DNA of 64,000 nucleotides from Pollenia angustigena. Its lineage: Eukaryota > Arthropoda > Insecta > Diptera > Polleniidae. Where the stretch lies: contig OV884059.1 of assembly GCA_930367215.1 (NCBI GenBank), positions 245,829,803 through 245,893,802 of the forward strand, written 5' to 3'. Both the position numbers and the translations under genes were made by a program. Under the pieces are notes generated by a model that did no database searches, had not been told where the DNA came from, and saw only the letters and a list, made by a program, of their open reading frames with translations. This document shows positions 11,400 to 22,825 of the stretch, piece by piece. How positions within the stretch are numbered: the stretch's first letter is position 1; each line of letters begins with the position of its first letter.

Positions 11400-11935
11400 T
11401 TTAACTTTTAGGAGTTTATCTTTTCTTACAATCCCGACCACAATTGGTTGATTTCTTGTCAACTCTAAATGTAGTTGTAAATAGGTAAAGAAAAAACAAA
11501 AATAAAACAAATTCTTTACTTTATTTCGCCTGTTCAGTTTTATTTACACTGCCACATGCATATTAGTTATCAAAGTTTTTCTTTGGATTCAATAATTAAT
11601 TAACAAGGTTACGTTATAATGTGCTAAATTCCGATTTCATACTATTGACAAACTGAAGTTTATTGTTGATGGATAAGTTATTCCTATGCGCATTTCACTG
11701 GTTGCTTAGGCCAGATCGTCAGGAAACTTTATCCAAAGATTTTAGAAAAACTAAATTTATTATACAAATAAAACAGTTAAGCGAATTAGAATTATAAGCC
11801 CCAGTTTTACTTATAACAATATCAAAGCTTAAACAAAAACAACAATAATAAACAGTGAGTTTATCTTTTCTTACAATCCCGACAACAATTGGTTGATTTT
11901 TTGTCAACTCTAAATGTAGTTGTAAGTGGGTAAAT
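11400..11935 (-). mobile_element. ribozyme-repeat element nested in the hAT element
   Basis: It contains one full monomer (11618-11930) and part of a second: the TTATCTTTTCTTACAATCCC block occurs at both 11416 and 11861. It therefore sits as about 1.5 tandem copies on the minus strand, like the array at 31.7 kb. Confidence 0.7.
11671..11734 (-). ncRNA. hammerhead ribozyme-like motif, copy 2
   Basis: Stem I is GGATAAAG/CTTATCC plus TTTC/GGAA. The core is CTGACGA (variable position 7 is C), stem II CTGG/CCAG, GAAA, then palindrome ATGCGCAT and ATA. The T to C change falls at the one degenerate position of CUGANGA. Confidence 0.65.
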
Positions 11936-12155
11936 TAAGTTTTGGCGACCTTTTTGTATTTTTTCTCAGTTTTTGGCGATTTTTGGCTGAAATTTTATAC
12001 TAGCGTTTTTTGTATGCAAAATTTAATTAAAAAAAATTTACAAAAACTGAACAAAATTGAAGTTTGGCGATTTTTGGCGATTTCTGGCGATTTCTGACAT
12101 CTGGTTTGGCGATGGAGCTCAAAAAAATCTGACAACCCTGATTGATGCTGACTAT

Positions 12156-12286
12156 TGACTGCCAGCAGTCGTCGATGGCTGTGAGTGTTAAACCGCAAAA
12201 CCCTCTGAAGAGATTGAGTGGTTACAATTGAAACATGTAAGGGTAACCTGTCCGTGAAAGCCTGGGTTCGTGCCCAGCGGCAGTCA
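12156..12286 (+). ncRNA. tRNA-like GC-rich core, copy 1
   Basis: 5' TGACTGCC pairs with 3' GGCAGTCA. The 3' strand is preceded by a T-arm-like hairpin CTGGG-TTCGTG-CCCAG, a near match to the B box of RNA polymerase III promoters. The order T-arm then closing stem is that of a tRNA, but at 131 bases it is too long for one. I read it as a SINE-like or structured core, not a functional tRNA gene. Confidence 0.5.
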
Positions 12287-13040
12287 AGAATGAAAAATTA
12301 TCAATAAATTTCATGTTGTAAAATTCCTTTCTTTATAGAAATAATTTAATGAAATTTAAATTAGATGAACTTTAGCCTGACTAAAAATATCAAAATTTAA
12401 ATTAAAAACCATAAACAGTTCAACAAAAAATAACCATAATACACTGATAGAAAAGGCGTCATAACGCTGATGTATTTTGACAACAGTACTATGACAAGTG
12501 TCTTCGTTTTTGATCCCATGACACTTTTTTATCATGGTGATGTCAACCTTAACATCAATTGGCCAAAGTGTCATCAGGGTCAAAATGAAATTATGTATGT
12601 CCTCAATGGGATGACACATCGGCATCACAAAAATAACGAACATGTCTTCAGTGCGGTGACGCAGTAACATCGGAGAAAGGACACATCAGCATCAATTTAA
12701 TGACAATTTGTCATTAAGTCAAAGTCATTGGAATTGACTTAAGTCAAATTGAGAGAATATTATTATTTACTTGCCCGTTACACATGTTTGTTTTACGTTT
12801 GTTGAATTACGACCTTTGTTTACAGCAGACCTCTCAATAATAAGACACCAGCACCATGCCCCATATGCTTTTTGTAATCATTCTACTTTAATGTTTGATG
12901 TATTTAACTAAATAATTTAAAAAAATAGAATGTAGGAAATTTTGCTTCTTATAATACATTGTCATCATGAAAATAATGTTAATAATATACAAAGTAGACA
13001 CGTTTTCAAAATTGTACGAAGACGTTAGTCATTGTATTGG

Positions 13041-14170
13041 GCGGTGCGCAAAATGACCCCAGGAAATATGGCCCCAAAAGTAAAATGAAAAACGGCCCCA
13101 AAAGTAAAATGAAAAACGGCCCCAAAATTTTACATGAGACACAACAACACGCAATTTTGGGGCTATTTTTTTGTTTTTTTTTTTGGGTTATTTTTCATTT
13201 ATTCGTTAGGGTGTTTTTGCATTTTAACTGGAATGAAAAATGACCCCAATATCAAGGAATGAAAAATGGCCCCAAATAAAATCACAATTTTTACTTTGTA
13301 GCTATTTTTCGTCTACTAATAAAAAATGCAAATTTTAAAAAATCAAAAATCTCCCCAAACATTTTTACACAAATTTTATAAAATTCTATGTAAATTCTTA
13401 TACCAAAGTAGAGAAAATCCTTGCCGGTTATGCAGAGATGCTTTAGTTAGCGAAGCCGGTGTTTGTTATACCATAGAGGAAAAAGTCATTGAGCCCGGCA
13501 GAAGGCCTGCTATTAAGAGAAGCTTTACTGAGCGAAGCCAGAGTTCGTCATACCATAGAAAAGGAAATCCTTGCGCCCGGCCGAGGGCCGGCTATGTAGT
13601 GAAGCTTTAGTGAGCGAAGCCAGTGTTCGTTATACCAAAGAGAAGAAAATCCTTTCACCCTGCCGAAGGCCGGCTATATAGTATTGGTTATACCATGGAA
13701 AAGAAAATCCTTGCGCCAGGCCGCAGGCCGTCTATTACGTGAAGCTTTAGTAAGCAAAGTCAGTTTTCGTTATACCATAGAAAAAAAAAAAAATCCTTGC
13801 GCATGGCCGAAAGCCCAACCATGCTATCAATCGCACGATTTTTTAAACCAAAACTGTATAATTATCCGGGTTTTGAAATCGGGATTCTAAATTTGTGATT
13901 TTTAGTTTCGGGCATATTAACTCCACCGAAAATGTTTAATGTTACTTTCTTTGTGTTCTTTTTTGGGGTTCAAATTCATTATGAATTTTGAGATGATTTT
14001 TCATAATGAAGAATAACCCCAAATTTAGGGTCATATTATTTCAGGGTTATTTTTCATATTTTTGGGGTAATTTTTCATTAAAAAAATGGGGCCATATTGC
14101 ATTATGAAAAATAGCCAAAAATTTGGGGTCAATTTTCATTTATTTTTTTGGGGCCAGATTTCGCAGCACC
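13041..14170 (+). mobile_element. GGCCCC-family transposon, copy 1
   Basis: Imperfect TIRs (GCGGTGCGCAAAAT...CCCC; reverse complement GGTGCTGCGAAATC...GGCCCC) are flanked by a 5-bp duplication ATTGG (13036-13040, 14171-14175). Both subterminal regions repeat GGCCCCAAA/AATGAAAAA. The centre is a GC-rich minisatellite. The same element lies inverted at 62998-63690. Superfamily is unassigned. Confidence 0.75.
13410..13830 (+). repeat. ~82-bp minisatellite with a GC palindrome in each unit
   Basis: Five to six units follow the pattern AAAATCCTTGCGCCCGGCCG, AGGGCCGGC, GAAGCTTTAGTGAGCGAAGC, GTTCGTTATACCATAGA. Each has a self-complementary CCGGCCGAGGGCCGGC-type core. It is the most GC-rich DNA in the region, with frames open only by chance. 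Confidence 0.85.
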
Positions 14171-14262
14171 ATTGGATTGATGTTACTTTTTGCATCATTG
14201 ATGCCATTTTTAGTAACGTTGATGTCCCAATTCTGATGTTAAGGTATCATCAATATGAAGAT

Positions 14263-16798
14263 TAGACTGGTCGCATCTTGTATGGGATTTTTTTATACCC
14301 TCCACCACAATAAGTTGTGAAGAGGGTATATTAAGTTTGTCATTCCGTGTGAAACTTTTTTATTATTCATCTCAGACCCTATAAAGTATATATATTCTGG
14401 GTCCTTGAGTAATTTTAAGTCGATTTAGCCATGTCCGTCTGTCTGTCCGTCTGTTGAAAACACGCTCACTTTCGAAAAACTCAAAAGAAATAAACAAACT
14501 TGGTGTCAAATTGCTTGTAGTTATCCTAAGCAGTTTAAGATTGAAATCCAGCAAAATCGGTTCAATAGGATCTGAGCTATGAATCAAAATGTGGAACCAC
14601 CACCTAAAAAAAATTGATAATTTTGTTACAAAAACTAACATAAATGGTGGAAAAATGCACAGAATGATATAAGATTTCGCAACAGTTCGTTTTTTTAACT
14701 GGAAATCCCACTGTAAAAAATCTTGAAGAGCCGTCCATGATTTACCCTAGGCCCCATATAAGCCCTACTCCCGGAAAACAGTATAGTTAGCCTAAAACCC
14801 TAACTAACAATGCTATCATAACAATTTTGGCACGTCACAGTTAAATAGGACTAGAAATGAAACTGTTAAGTTTCGTGAAGATCGGTCCATAATTTACCAT
14901 AGGCCCCATATAAAACCTACTTCCAGAAAACAGTTAAGTACACCTAAATCCGTAAAAAATAATGCTATCATAACAAAATTTGGTACATCAAAATTTTTTG
15001 GAACTAAAAATAAGACTGTGAAATTTTGTGAAGATCGGTTTATATTTTACCATAGGCCCCATATAAACCTTACTCCCGGAAAACAACTTAGTACGCCTAA
15101 AAACGTAAAAAAGAATGCTATCATAACAAAATTTGGTTCATCACAGTTTTATTGAACGAGAAATAAGACTTTAAAATTTTGTGAAGAACGGTCCATCTTT
15201 TACCATAGGCCCCATATAAACCTTACTCCCGGAAAACAGCGTAGTAAACCTAAATACGTAAAAAATACTGCTATCATAACAAAATTTGGAACATACATAT
15301 AAGTTTTACAAGTCTAGAAATAAGACTGTGAAATTTCGTGAAGATCAGTAAATAATTTACCCTAGGCCCCATATAAACCTTACTCCCGGAAATCAGCTTA
15401 GTACGCCTAAAAACGTAAAAAATAACGCTATCATAACGATTTGATACATCACAGTTTTATAGAACTAGAAATGACACTGTGAAATTTGGTGAAGATCGGT
15501 GCATAGCTTACCATAGGCCTCATATAAAGCCCACTCTGGTAAAATAATTAAATACGCGGTAAACTTTCTTTCAGTTTAGCTTCATATGGCCAGAAAAAAT
15601 GTTATGCAATTTTGTGATATACGGTCCATAATTTTCCTTAGATTCCATTTTAGCAGCCTTTTGAAATTTACTGCAAACGCTTAAACTAATTGCACCGCTG
15701 TATTGCAATTTATGTTTTTTAATACCAGAAATCGTTCTGCAGAATTTGGGATGATTGGTTCATAGCTTACCATGGCTTTTATATAATTTGTTCTCTTGAA
15801 AATCATTTAAGTTCATCTTAAACTGATATTCTACTCAAACTTTTTAGAATTGATTCTGATTGTCGATCAATAATTTTATATAGGTCTAAACCGCAACAAA
15901 TTTTAATGCAGATGTCTGTTTTTACAAAGATTATAATAATAAATAGACATCATACAGATATTAGTCCTAAAACATTCGAAGTGTCGGTGGAGGGTATCAA
16001 AGATTCGGCACAGCCGAATATAGCACTCTAACTTGTTTTTTTTTATATTTAAATGTTTGCGCTGCTTAAAATATGAGGTTTGGTGTAAGAAATCAAGTCC
16101 TATTTTTTCAGCTCAATCCGACGGTGCCTAGTCGTGCCAAGTGGGGCCCAAAGTTCCCCATTTAGAAAAAAGTTTTAACTTTCTTAAAGAAAATTTTATT
16201 GCGGAATTTCGGTTTTTTGTTTTTCAATAAACTAAAGCGTTTTTGAGTTACGCGAATATATGTTGTGCAACGTCCCTAATTTTCGAAATAACGGTATATC
16301 TCGAAAACTAAAGCTAACCTAAAAAAACGGCTAGCACCACTGGATTCAGCGACCCCGAATTAGTTAAAATTAGTTAAAAATCTTTCGTTCGTATCATACT
16401 AAAATATTAAACTGCAAATACTTTAATCTATCTATAAAATATATAATTTCTTAGTATGTTAGGATGTTTGCATGTATGTATGTATTATTCTTTCCTCAAC
16501 ATTCTGAAGCCATCTGATGACATAGGAAGCACACTTGGCACACTTGAAGTAGTTTCTCTGCCGAAGATCGTAGCGTAGTCATATTTTTGATTTTCGGCTT
16601 TTCAACTAGTATTACTATAAAGATCTGATAGAAAAGATGTTTTTTTTTATAAAATGGGGAACTTTGGGCCCCGCTTGGCACGACTAGGCACCGTCGGATT
16701 GAGCTGAAAAATTAGGACTTGATTTCTTACACCAAACCTCATATTTTAAGCAGCGCAAACATGTAAATTTAAAAAAAAAAAAAATTGCGACCAGTCTA
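14263..16798. mobile_element. hAT-like foldback element
   Basis: TIRs TAGACTGGTCGCA and TGCGACCAGTCTA are bracketed by the 8-bp duplication ATGAAGAT (14255-14262, 16799-16806). Inside, about 130 bases at 16050-16175 are inverted at 16645-16765 (GTGCCTAGTCGTGCCAAG). A family B element is inserted near the left end. Confidence 0.85.
14296..16036 (+). mobile_element. hairpin-end family B, longest copy
   Basis: It starts TATACCCTCCACCACAATAA and TTGTCATTCCGTGTG, then TCCGTCTGTCTGTCCGTCTG. Five or more degenerate ~160-bp units follow, each containing ACCATAGGCCCCATATAA and CCGGAAAACAG. It ends in the hairpin ATTCGGCACAGCCGAAT followed by ATAGCACTCTAACTTG. The terminal hairpin a few bases before CTAA could suggest a Helitron-like 3' end, but this is unproven. 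No protein is encoded. Confidence 0.65.
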
Positions 16799-16823
16799 AT
16801 GAAGATACATTTTTCTATCAGTG

Positions 16824-17686
16824 TACTAATTATTCTTAAATCCTTCTTTCAAATAATTATATATGTAGTATTTTGTTTAAATAATTAACCTATTTTCGGT
16901 TTGTGTTAATTCTGTTGGCTTTGCATATAAAGAACTGAAATCCTTTATATATTTTACCAACGCTTAATGCATTGTTAAACTGATTTAATTTTAATTTGTT
17001 TTAATAAATTCAATCATGTATATTTTGCACCGTTTTATATTAAGCGGGAATTCCCGGTAAATTGAAAAATCAATCCTGATTTTCCGGGAAAAGAAAAACT
17101 CTATTGTGAATACAAAAAGTAAATAAAATTGCGTCCGAAACAAAATCCAACCTTACGATTTTATTATAACACCGTTATAAAGCTATAAAAAACAATATTT
17201 AAGAATCACCGTCTACATAGTGTTAAACAGCAGCATGTTTATGTTTGAGTATAAATGGAAAATAAAAAAACAGAATACATTTAACAATCTCTTTGATGAC
17301 CCAAATGAAAATTAGATATTTTTCTATGTCACGAGTCCTGCTTGTATTTTTAGGTTTATACGAGAAAACATTTTATTACAATTTTTCGTCATTCCATATA
17401 TTTTAGTGGCAAAATATACACTTTATTTCTTAGTGTGAATTTTTTCTGTTGTCTGTTTTTGATCGTTAAAAAATGCTTATGTTTTATTTACATTTTCTTA
17501 ATTTATGGCTCATGTATCCTTCGGTTTGAAGTTCAGCAGTATTGATTATTCTTACAAAAGGTTTTATGACCCTTCCAAAGATTTTACTTTTTATATAAAA
17601 GTTATTGCTAGACATTATGTTGTTTTCATTACCTTCCATATAAACTGAAACATTGTAATAAGCACATACAAGTTTTTTAATTAAAA
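16824..17686. other. gene-free stretch
   Basis: AT-rich, including a small palindromic scrap GGGAATTCCCGG near 17044. No gene. Confidence 0.5.
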
Positions 17687-18352
17687 ACAAGTACGAGTGT
17701 TGAATTCGGCTGTGCCGAAACTTTGTTACCCTCCACCATGGAGTGATTATAACAGAAATTTATGTAAATGTCGTTCCTTAGATAAGACTATTTTGTGCCA
17801 CGCCCACTTCTCCTATCCCACCTAAATTTTGTCGGATGTTATGTATTGATAACTGAGATGTTTGTAATAAAATCAATAACGTCCTTGTACGGGAGGTGCC
17901 ACGCTTATTTTTCTTATCCCGCCCACATTTTTCTATAATCTATAATGTTTTTGTATGAGAAGTGCCATGCCCACTTCTCAAATCGCGACCACATTTATTC
18001 AGATGTTATGAAATAATAACCAATATGAAGTTGTACCTAATTTGAAAACTTTGACTCTAGCCGTTCTCCAGATATAAATAAAAATAATAATAATGAAAAA
18101 CAACAACATAGGAGAAATGTGTGAAATTAGAGGCAGTCGTAGTTTTTTGATCATATATATTACCATTTGTGGAACGATCATTCTGATTTCAATAGCAAAC
18201 AAATTCGGACCTTATGTGACATAAATATCTAACTACTTACCTAATCGCCATCATATCTGGGGCCTTCGGAAAACCCATTTCAGCGCACACACGGACAGAT
18301 GGACATCGTAAAATCAACTTCGCTTCTCGTAAGGCCCCAGAATATACATACA
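17687..18352 (-). mobile_element. hairpin-end family B copy
   Basis: It starts AACAAGTACGAGTG, hairpin TTCGGCTGTGCCGAA, ACCCTCCACC. It contains CCACGCCCACTTCTC repeats and ends near GGACAGATGGACATCG and GGCCCCAGAATATACATA. Orientation is as at 3055. Confidence 0.6.
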
Positions 18353-18427
18353 CTCCTAAAATTATTACAGTAACTGATTGTTGGTTATTAAATTCGTTTT
18401 CCGTAGTGTTAAAATTGAATAAAAATA

Positions 18428-19481
18428 CAGTAGTTTTGACTTAACTGCCTTTTGTTTACGTGCACTTTTGACTTAACTGCACAAAATTGATAATTTTTGG
18501 AATTATTCTTTATAATTCCATACAAATTCCTTTTTTAAGTGCTCTTTCTATACCTGCACATTTAATATAAATGCGCAAAATTTTTGGTATTTTAAAATTA
18601 TTTTCATACAAAAAATCAAAGTTAGCTGCACTTTGACTTAACTGCCCAAAATACATATTTTCTGGAATTATTCTTCAAATTCCTTTTTTACGTGCATTTT
18701 GTATACCTGCACATTTTTCATATTTTTGGGCAGCTTTAAAATATTTTCATACAAAACATCAAAGTTAGCTGCGCAAATAAAAATATATGGTGGCCACTTT
18801 TTTACATAAATATCCAATTTAAGCTGTTTATAAAAATATAAATTGCAATTATTTAGTTTTTTTACATACGTTTGTATGTTCTTTGTGAATTCTCATTGTG
18901 ATCTCTCATTGTTTCTTGTATATTAAATAAACATACGTACATGTATAAAATGTTCTGTTATTTCCCAGCTAGCATAGGCTGTTTGTTAGACGATTATGTT
19001 TAATATACAACTCCTAAAAGAATCTTCTGATGATTATCTGACAAGTAACAAAAACAAAAACATCTAAATCATCTTTAAATCTTGGAATGAACCTTTTGGG
19101 ACTTTTTGTAAGAGTCGTATAACAATTACTGAGCTACCTAAATAAGACCGTTTTTGAAGTATGAAAATGCTATTACATCTACAATTAAAAAATGAGCTCG
19201 TCGACGATCAAAAACACCGTTTGTGAGATTGCCAGTAGACTCCAAGACGATTGAAAATGCTAGCTGGGTTGAAATTAAATATAAATTTATGTATTAATAA
19301 AATACTTTTTTTATTCTACTTTTAAGTCAAACACTTTACTTTAGCTGCACTTTTGTGCAGGTAACCACAATTGTGTACCTGCACATTTAGGCAGGTAAAT
19401 GCATTTAATTTAACTGCATTTTTGATTTACCTGCACAAAAAATCGTGCAAAGGAGATTGTGCAGCTAAGTCAAAACTACTG
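18428..19481. mobile_element. pogo-like element, 1.05 kb, non-autonomous
   Basis: TIRs CAGTAGTTTTGACTTA and TAAGTCAAAACTACTG are flanked by TA (18426-18427, 19482-19483). The end resembles the pogo TIR (CAGTA...CTTAGCTGCA). The interior contains two ~170-bp tandem units with TTTGACTTAACTGC and ATACCTGCACATTT. No transposase frame. Confidence 0.8.
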
Positions 19482-20347
19482 TATAGTTATTTTACGAATA
19501 ATATTATTTTTCAACATTTATGTTTGTTATTAAAAAAACAAACTACCAAAAAATAATGTTTTACCGTATTTTTTTTTTTTTTGTTAATTTGTTTGATTTT
19601 CGTCGGTTGAAATATTTTTTTTAAAAGTAAAAACTATTCCATTTTAACGAATATGTTGTTCAATAAATAAAAAATTTAAAAATGAATGTAAAAATCATTT
19701 GTTTTAAATGAAATGTAAATGATCCGTTTTTTAAATGAATTTTCAGTTGTTTAAAATGAATTTTCGTTTGAATTTAACTACATTATATTTTGAGTGTAGG
19801 TACATGTAAACTTTAGAGGGTCAAAGATCAATATCGTAGAAATAAAAAACGGAATGACGAACTTTTTTTATATGTACCCTTTTTACCTGTGGTGAAGGGC
19901 TTACAAACAACGGAAACCCGTTTAAAGATAATATTTAAAAACTTTGAAAGCGAGTATGTCTGTTTCTACGCTTCAAACAATTTCCTGTGCTGTTTGAAAT
20001 AAAAATCCACTTGTTTATTTAAATTAATTTTTATTAATTGATATACATATTCATTTCTTTATATTTATATGTTACATATGTTTTTTGTTTTATATAAATG
20101 TGTGGCTTTAAACAAATTTTGATCTTATACATATATTTAATGCACAATAGATACTTTATATGTTTATATGTACATAAATAAATATTTATAAAGAATATGA
20201 GTAATAAATTTTTGTTTCATTCTAGTTTTATTAACATTGTAAACTACACGACTTAAAAATAAAATACTTATATTTTTTAAACTTTTGTTTTTCCAATTAA
20301 AATTAGTTATTTGAGTTCAATAATTCATTAAATTTTGTTTCTACATA
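19482..20347. other. gene-free stretch with a family B scrap
   Basis: About 19795-19910 (GGAATGACGAAC...CCTGTGGTGAAGGG) is a short family B fragment. The rest is AT-rich sequence. Confidence 0.4.
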
Positions 20348-20587
20348 CAGTGTCGGACAAAAGTTGATTTTGAAAGTTGTTTTGAAACTATTTTCACTTG
20401 TAACTTTCTGAAAAATTAAATTTTAAATTGATAAAAGTGAAAGTTGAAGTTTAATACATAAAAATTAATTTCAGTCAAACTTAACTTAGAGGCCTTGTGG
20501 AAAATTACGTTACATTATAACTAATATTTTTATATTACTATTATTCCTTTTTGAATTGTAAATATTTTAAAGTTTTAACCGACACTG
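20348..20587. mobile_element. small TIR MITE, 240 bp
   Basis: Ends are CAGTGTCGG and CCGACACTG. TA precedes the left end, while the right neighbour is CA, a probable mutated TA duplication. Confidence 0.55.
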
Positions 20588-21223
20588 CAGGAACTTTTTA
20601 TTATGTTTAAATAAGTAAGTTATTTTGATTATAAATATTTCTGTAACAGGTTTTTTATTTATATTTTAGTAAAGCTTTTATCCATTGTATTGGGCACTTT
20701 TCCTTGACGAAAAACTTATTGAATGCATTAATGGAAACAGTGCTAATCTAATAAAAGTTTTTCTCAAAAAAATTATACATAATATGTAAGTAAGTATGTA
20801 TATGTTAGATAAACTTTTAAAATTATGGATTAACTAATTTACCGGGCTACCGAATTAATATAAGAACTGGGGCACAGAAACACAAAAAAAAAACAGAAAT
20901 ATTGTTGGATTGAAATTTTCATGGTTATTATTTTTTAACCCTAGAAGATAATCTGCGTAAATTTTACGCATGCACTTTCGAAATATGTATTGCTATTTCT
21001 TTTTATTTAGTTTCAATAAGATGCTGTGCACTTCAGACATTTTTCATATGAAACGTACTTTAAATTTTGTATTTTCATTTTATATAAATGTAAAAATATA
21101 ATCCATATAAGTTTGTTATTAATTAAACCAAAAATACAACAATATAGCAGGTTAAGATAATGCGTCATTTTTACGTGTGATTATCTTTAAGGTATGTCAT
21201 GATATGATTATCTTTTTTGGGTT
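20588..21223. other. gene-free stretch
   Basis: AT-rich; nothing recognised. Confidence 0.5.
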
Positions 21224-21480
21224 AAATATGATTTCCGGCATATGACCGCCACGGTTACGAGCTACATGGTCCATTTGATCAGTCAAATTTCTGACTACAT
21301 TTTCAATAAATCTGGCCGTATGGCGTCAAAAGTCAAAATGAGGGCTTGAATATTGGCTTCCATTGGCATAAGCATATGACTTTACATAGCGCCATAAAAG
21401 TAATCCAAAGGCGTTAAATCGCACGAACGGGGGGTACAGTAAAGAGGACCACTTCTGGAAATATAGTTGCCACCAAATTG
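21224..21480 (-). pseudogene. IS630/Tc1-mariner-type transposase, C-terminal relic
   Basis: The minus strand reads PRSCDLTPLDYFYGAM, stop, ...MEANIQALILTFDAIRPDLL..., stop, then in another frame RGGHMPEIIF. The PRSxDLTPLDYF block and the terminal RGGH.(P/A)EII are typical of this transposase group, and the end motif is shared with 28840-28890. Stops and frameshifts make it dead. Confidence 0.75.
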
Positions 21481-21708
21481 ATTTTGCAATAAATTGATTG
21501 TCACGCTGTATAGCAAGTTGTTGTTTAGCTGATTAATTTTAGGAAACAAAAAAATTTATCAGCATGGTTCGATAGCGCCCGCCATTCAACGTAAGGACAG
21601 ATAACGATTTTTTTACTATCTATTCCAGAAATTAAAAAAATGGAGATAGCAACTTTTGATTCTATACCCCTCAACTTATGTTTAGATGAAATTTAAAAAA
21701 TACTGTAA

Positions 21709-22100
21709 TGCTAGGTGTACAACTGGGACGAACGACGAATTTTTGGCCGCAAATATTCGTCGTCAAAATTAAAACATACTTATGTATGTATATAAAAATA
21801 CACAATAGGTGACGGTTCACACACTTCAAGTTTGACTCGTCAAGTCTTGAGTTTTTAGAAGAGAGGGGAAAAGAAATGGCATCCTTTTTTCCCTTCTCTC
21901 CTAAAAGCTTAATAATTGACAAGTAAATTTTGACGTGTGTGAATGCTATAATGGCGTCGGCTTGAATTCAAAATTTTGCAATTGGTTCTTTTTCTCATAC
22001 GCCGGCAAACGACTAACAAATCAGTACAGGTGACCATGTTTTCTTTTAGTTTTAAAGTATTTTAGTAAATGCGTCGTTGGTCCCTGTGTTGTTCCTAGCA
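21709..22100. mobile_element. PIF/Harbinger-like MITE, 392 bp
   Basis: TIRs TGCTAGGTGTACAAC and (reverse complement) TGCTAGGAACAACAC are flanked by TAA on both sides (21706-21708, 22101-22103). An inner imperfect palindrome contains TTCACACACTTCAAG/TGTGTGAATGC. Confidence 0.7.
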
Positions 22101-22825
22101 TAATTCATAAACTTTCAAGATACTACAAAATATATAGTGTGATTATAATAAACATATATTCTTGTATAAAATATATTATAGACATAATGCCGTCCACAAA
22201 AATTACTACAATAAAACTAAAAAAAAAGGTTTTGTTTAAATTTCAGAAAATTTCGATTTGAAAAGAAGATATGGAAAATACTTATTCGTGCGCAAATTAA
22301 CAATTAATTATGATGTTTTCACAAATTTGGTTAGTAACTTTATTTTAATAATAAAAATCATCATCATTATGAAACTAATCAGATTCAAAATTAAAAGAGA
22401 AATTAACTTACGATATTTGGTATGTATTGGTGAGTGTATAAATATGTATGTTTTTATGTATATTTTTTAAAAGTAATTGATCCGCAAGTTTGTAGTTATG
22501 TACATGTACATAAGTGACAATATACACATGTAAATATATATAGTAAAAAGTTGTAACATACATCTCGAAAAAATATAAATGTACATTTTACAATAAATAT
22601 AAAAAATATTCGATAAATAAGTGTAACTTGGTTCGTTACAGGTTCATCTTAAGTAAATTTATTATAGTTTTGTTTGTATTTATGTTTTTTTTTATCATAA
22701 ATATCAAAATGTTTTTTCTTTTATAAAGATAACAATCAACAAAGCCAACTACATTTTTAAATAATTTTGCATAGCGTAAAACATACTAAAAATTAATTGA
22801 ATAAGAGTTTTGATAAGATTTATAT
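22101..22825. other. gene-free stretch
   Basis: AT-rich sequence with TACATGTACATA microsatellite-like words. The short plus frame 22258-22470 lacks coding character. Confidence 0.5.

Larger units (their letters stand above)
11178..12140. mobile_element. hAT-type non-autonomous transposon
   Basis: TIRs are CAGGGCTGTCAGAT and (as reverse complement) CAGGGTTGTCAGATT. The 8-bp target duplication ATTGATGC flanks it exactly (11170-11177 and 12141-12148). Both subterminal regions are packed with TGGCGATTT/TGGCGAC units, about a dozen in all, likely transposase-binding repeats. The centre is occupied by a ribozyme-repeat element. Confidence 0.9.
10975..12441. mobile_element. foldback element with tRNA-like core, copy 1 (interrupted)
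   Basis: Segments 11085-11177 and 12141-12441 together match 51995-52489: CAAATTTCGATCTA, then the GC-rich core, then TTCATGTTGTAAAATTCCTT, then the outer arm. A 963-bp hAT element is inserted at 11178-12140 with an 8-bp duplication. The left arm here is degraded. Confidence 0.7.
12442..16823. mobile_element. Tc1/mariner-type element hosting two nested insertions
   Basis: TIRs CACTGATAGAAAA and TTTTCTATCAGTG are flanked by TA on both sides (12440-12441 and 16824-16825). Removing the insertions at 13041-14170 and 14263-16798 leaves an element of about 0.7 kb. It is rich in CATCA/TGATG and GTCAT words and includes the palindrome AATGACAATTTGTCATT. No transposase remains. Confidence 0.8.

Noticed and set aside
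12156..12286. Functional tRNA gene
   Set aside because: Too long, no standard anticodon arm, and the same core lies in a second foldback element.
13326..13890. Open frames across the GC minisatellite
   Set aside because: Frames are opened by the repeat unit length; different units read in different frames.
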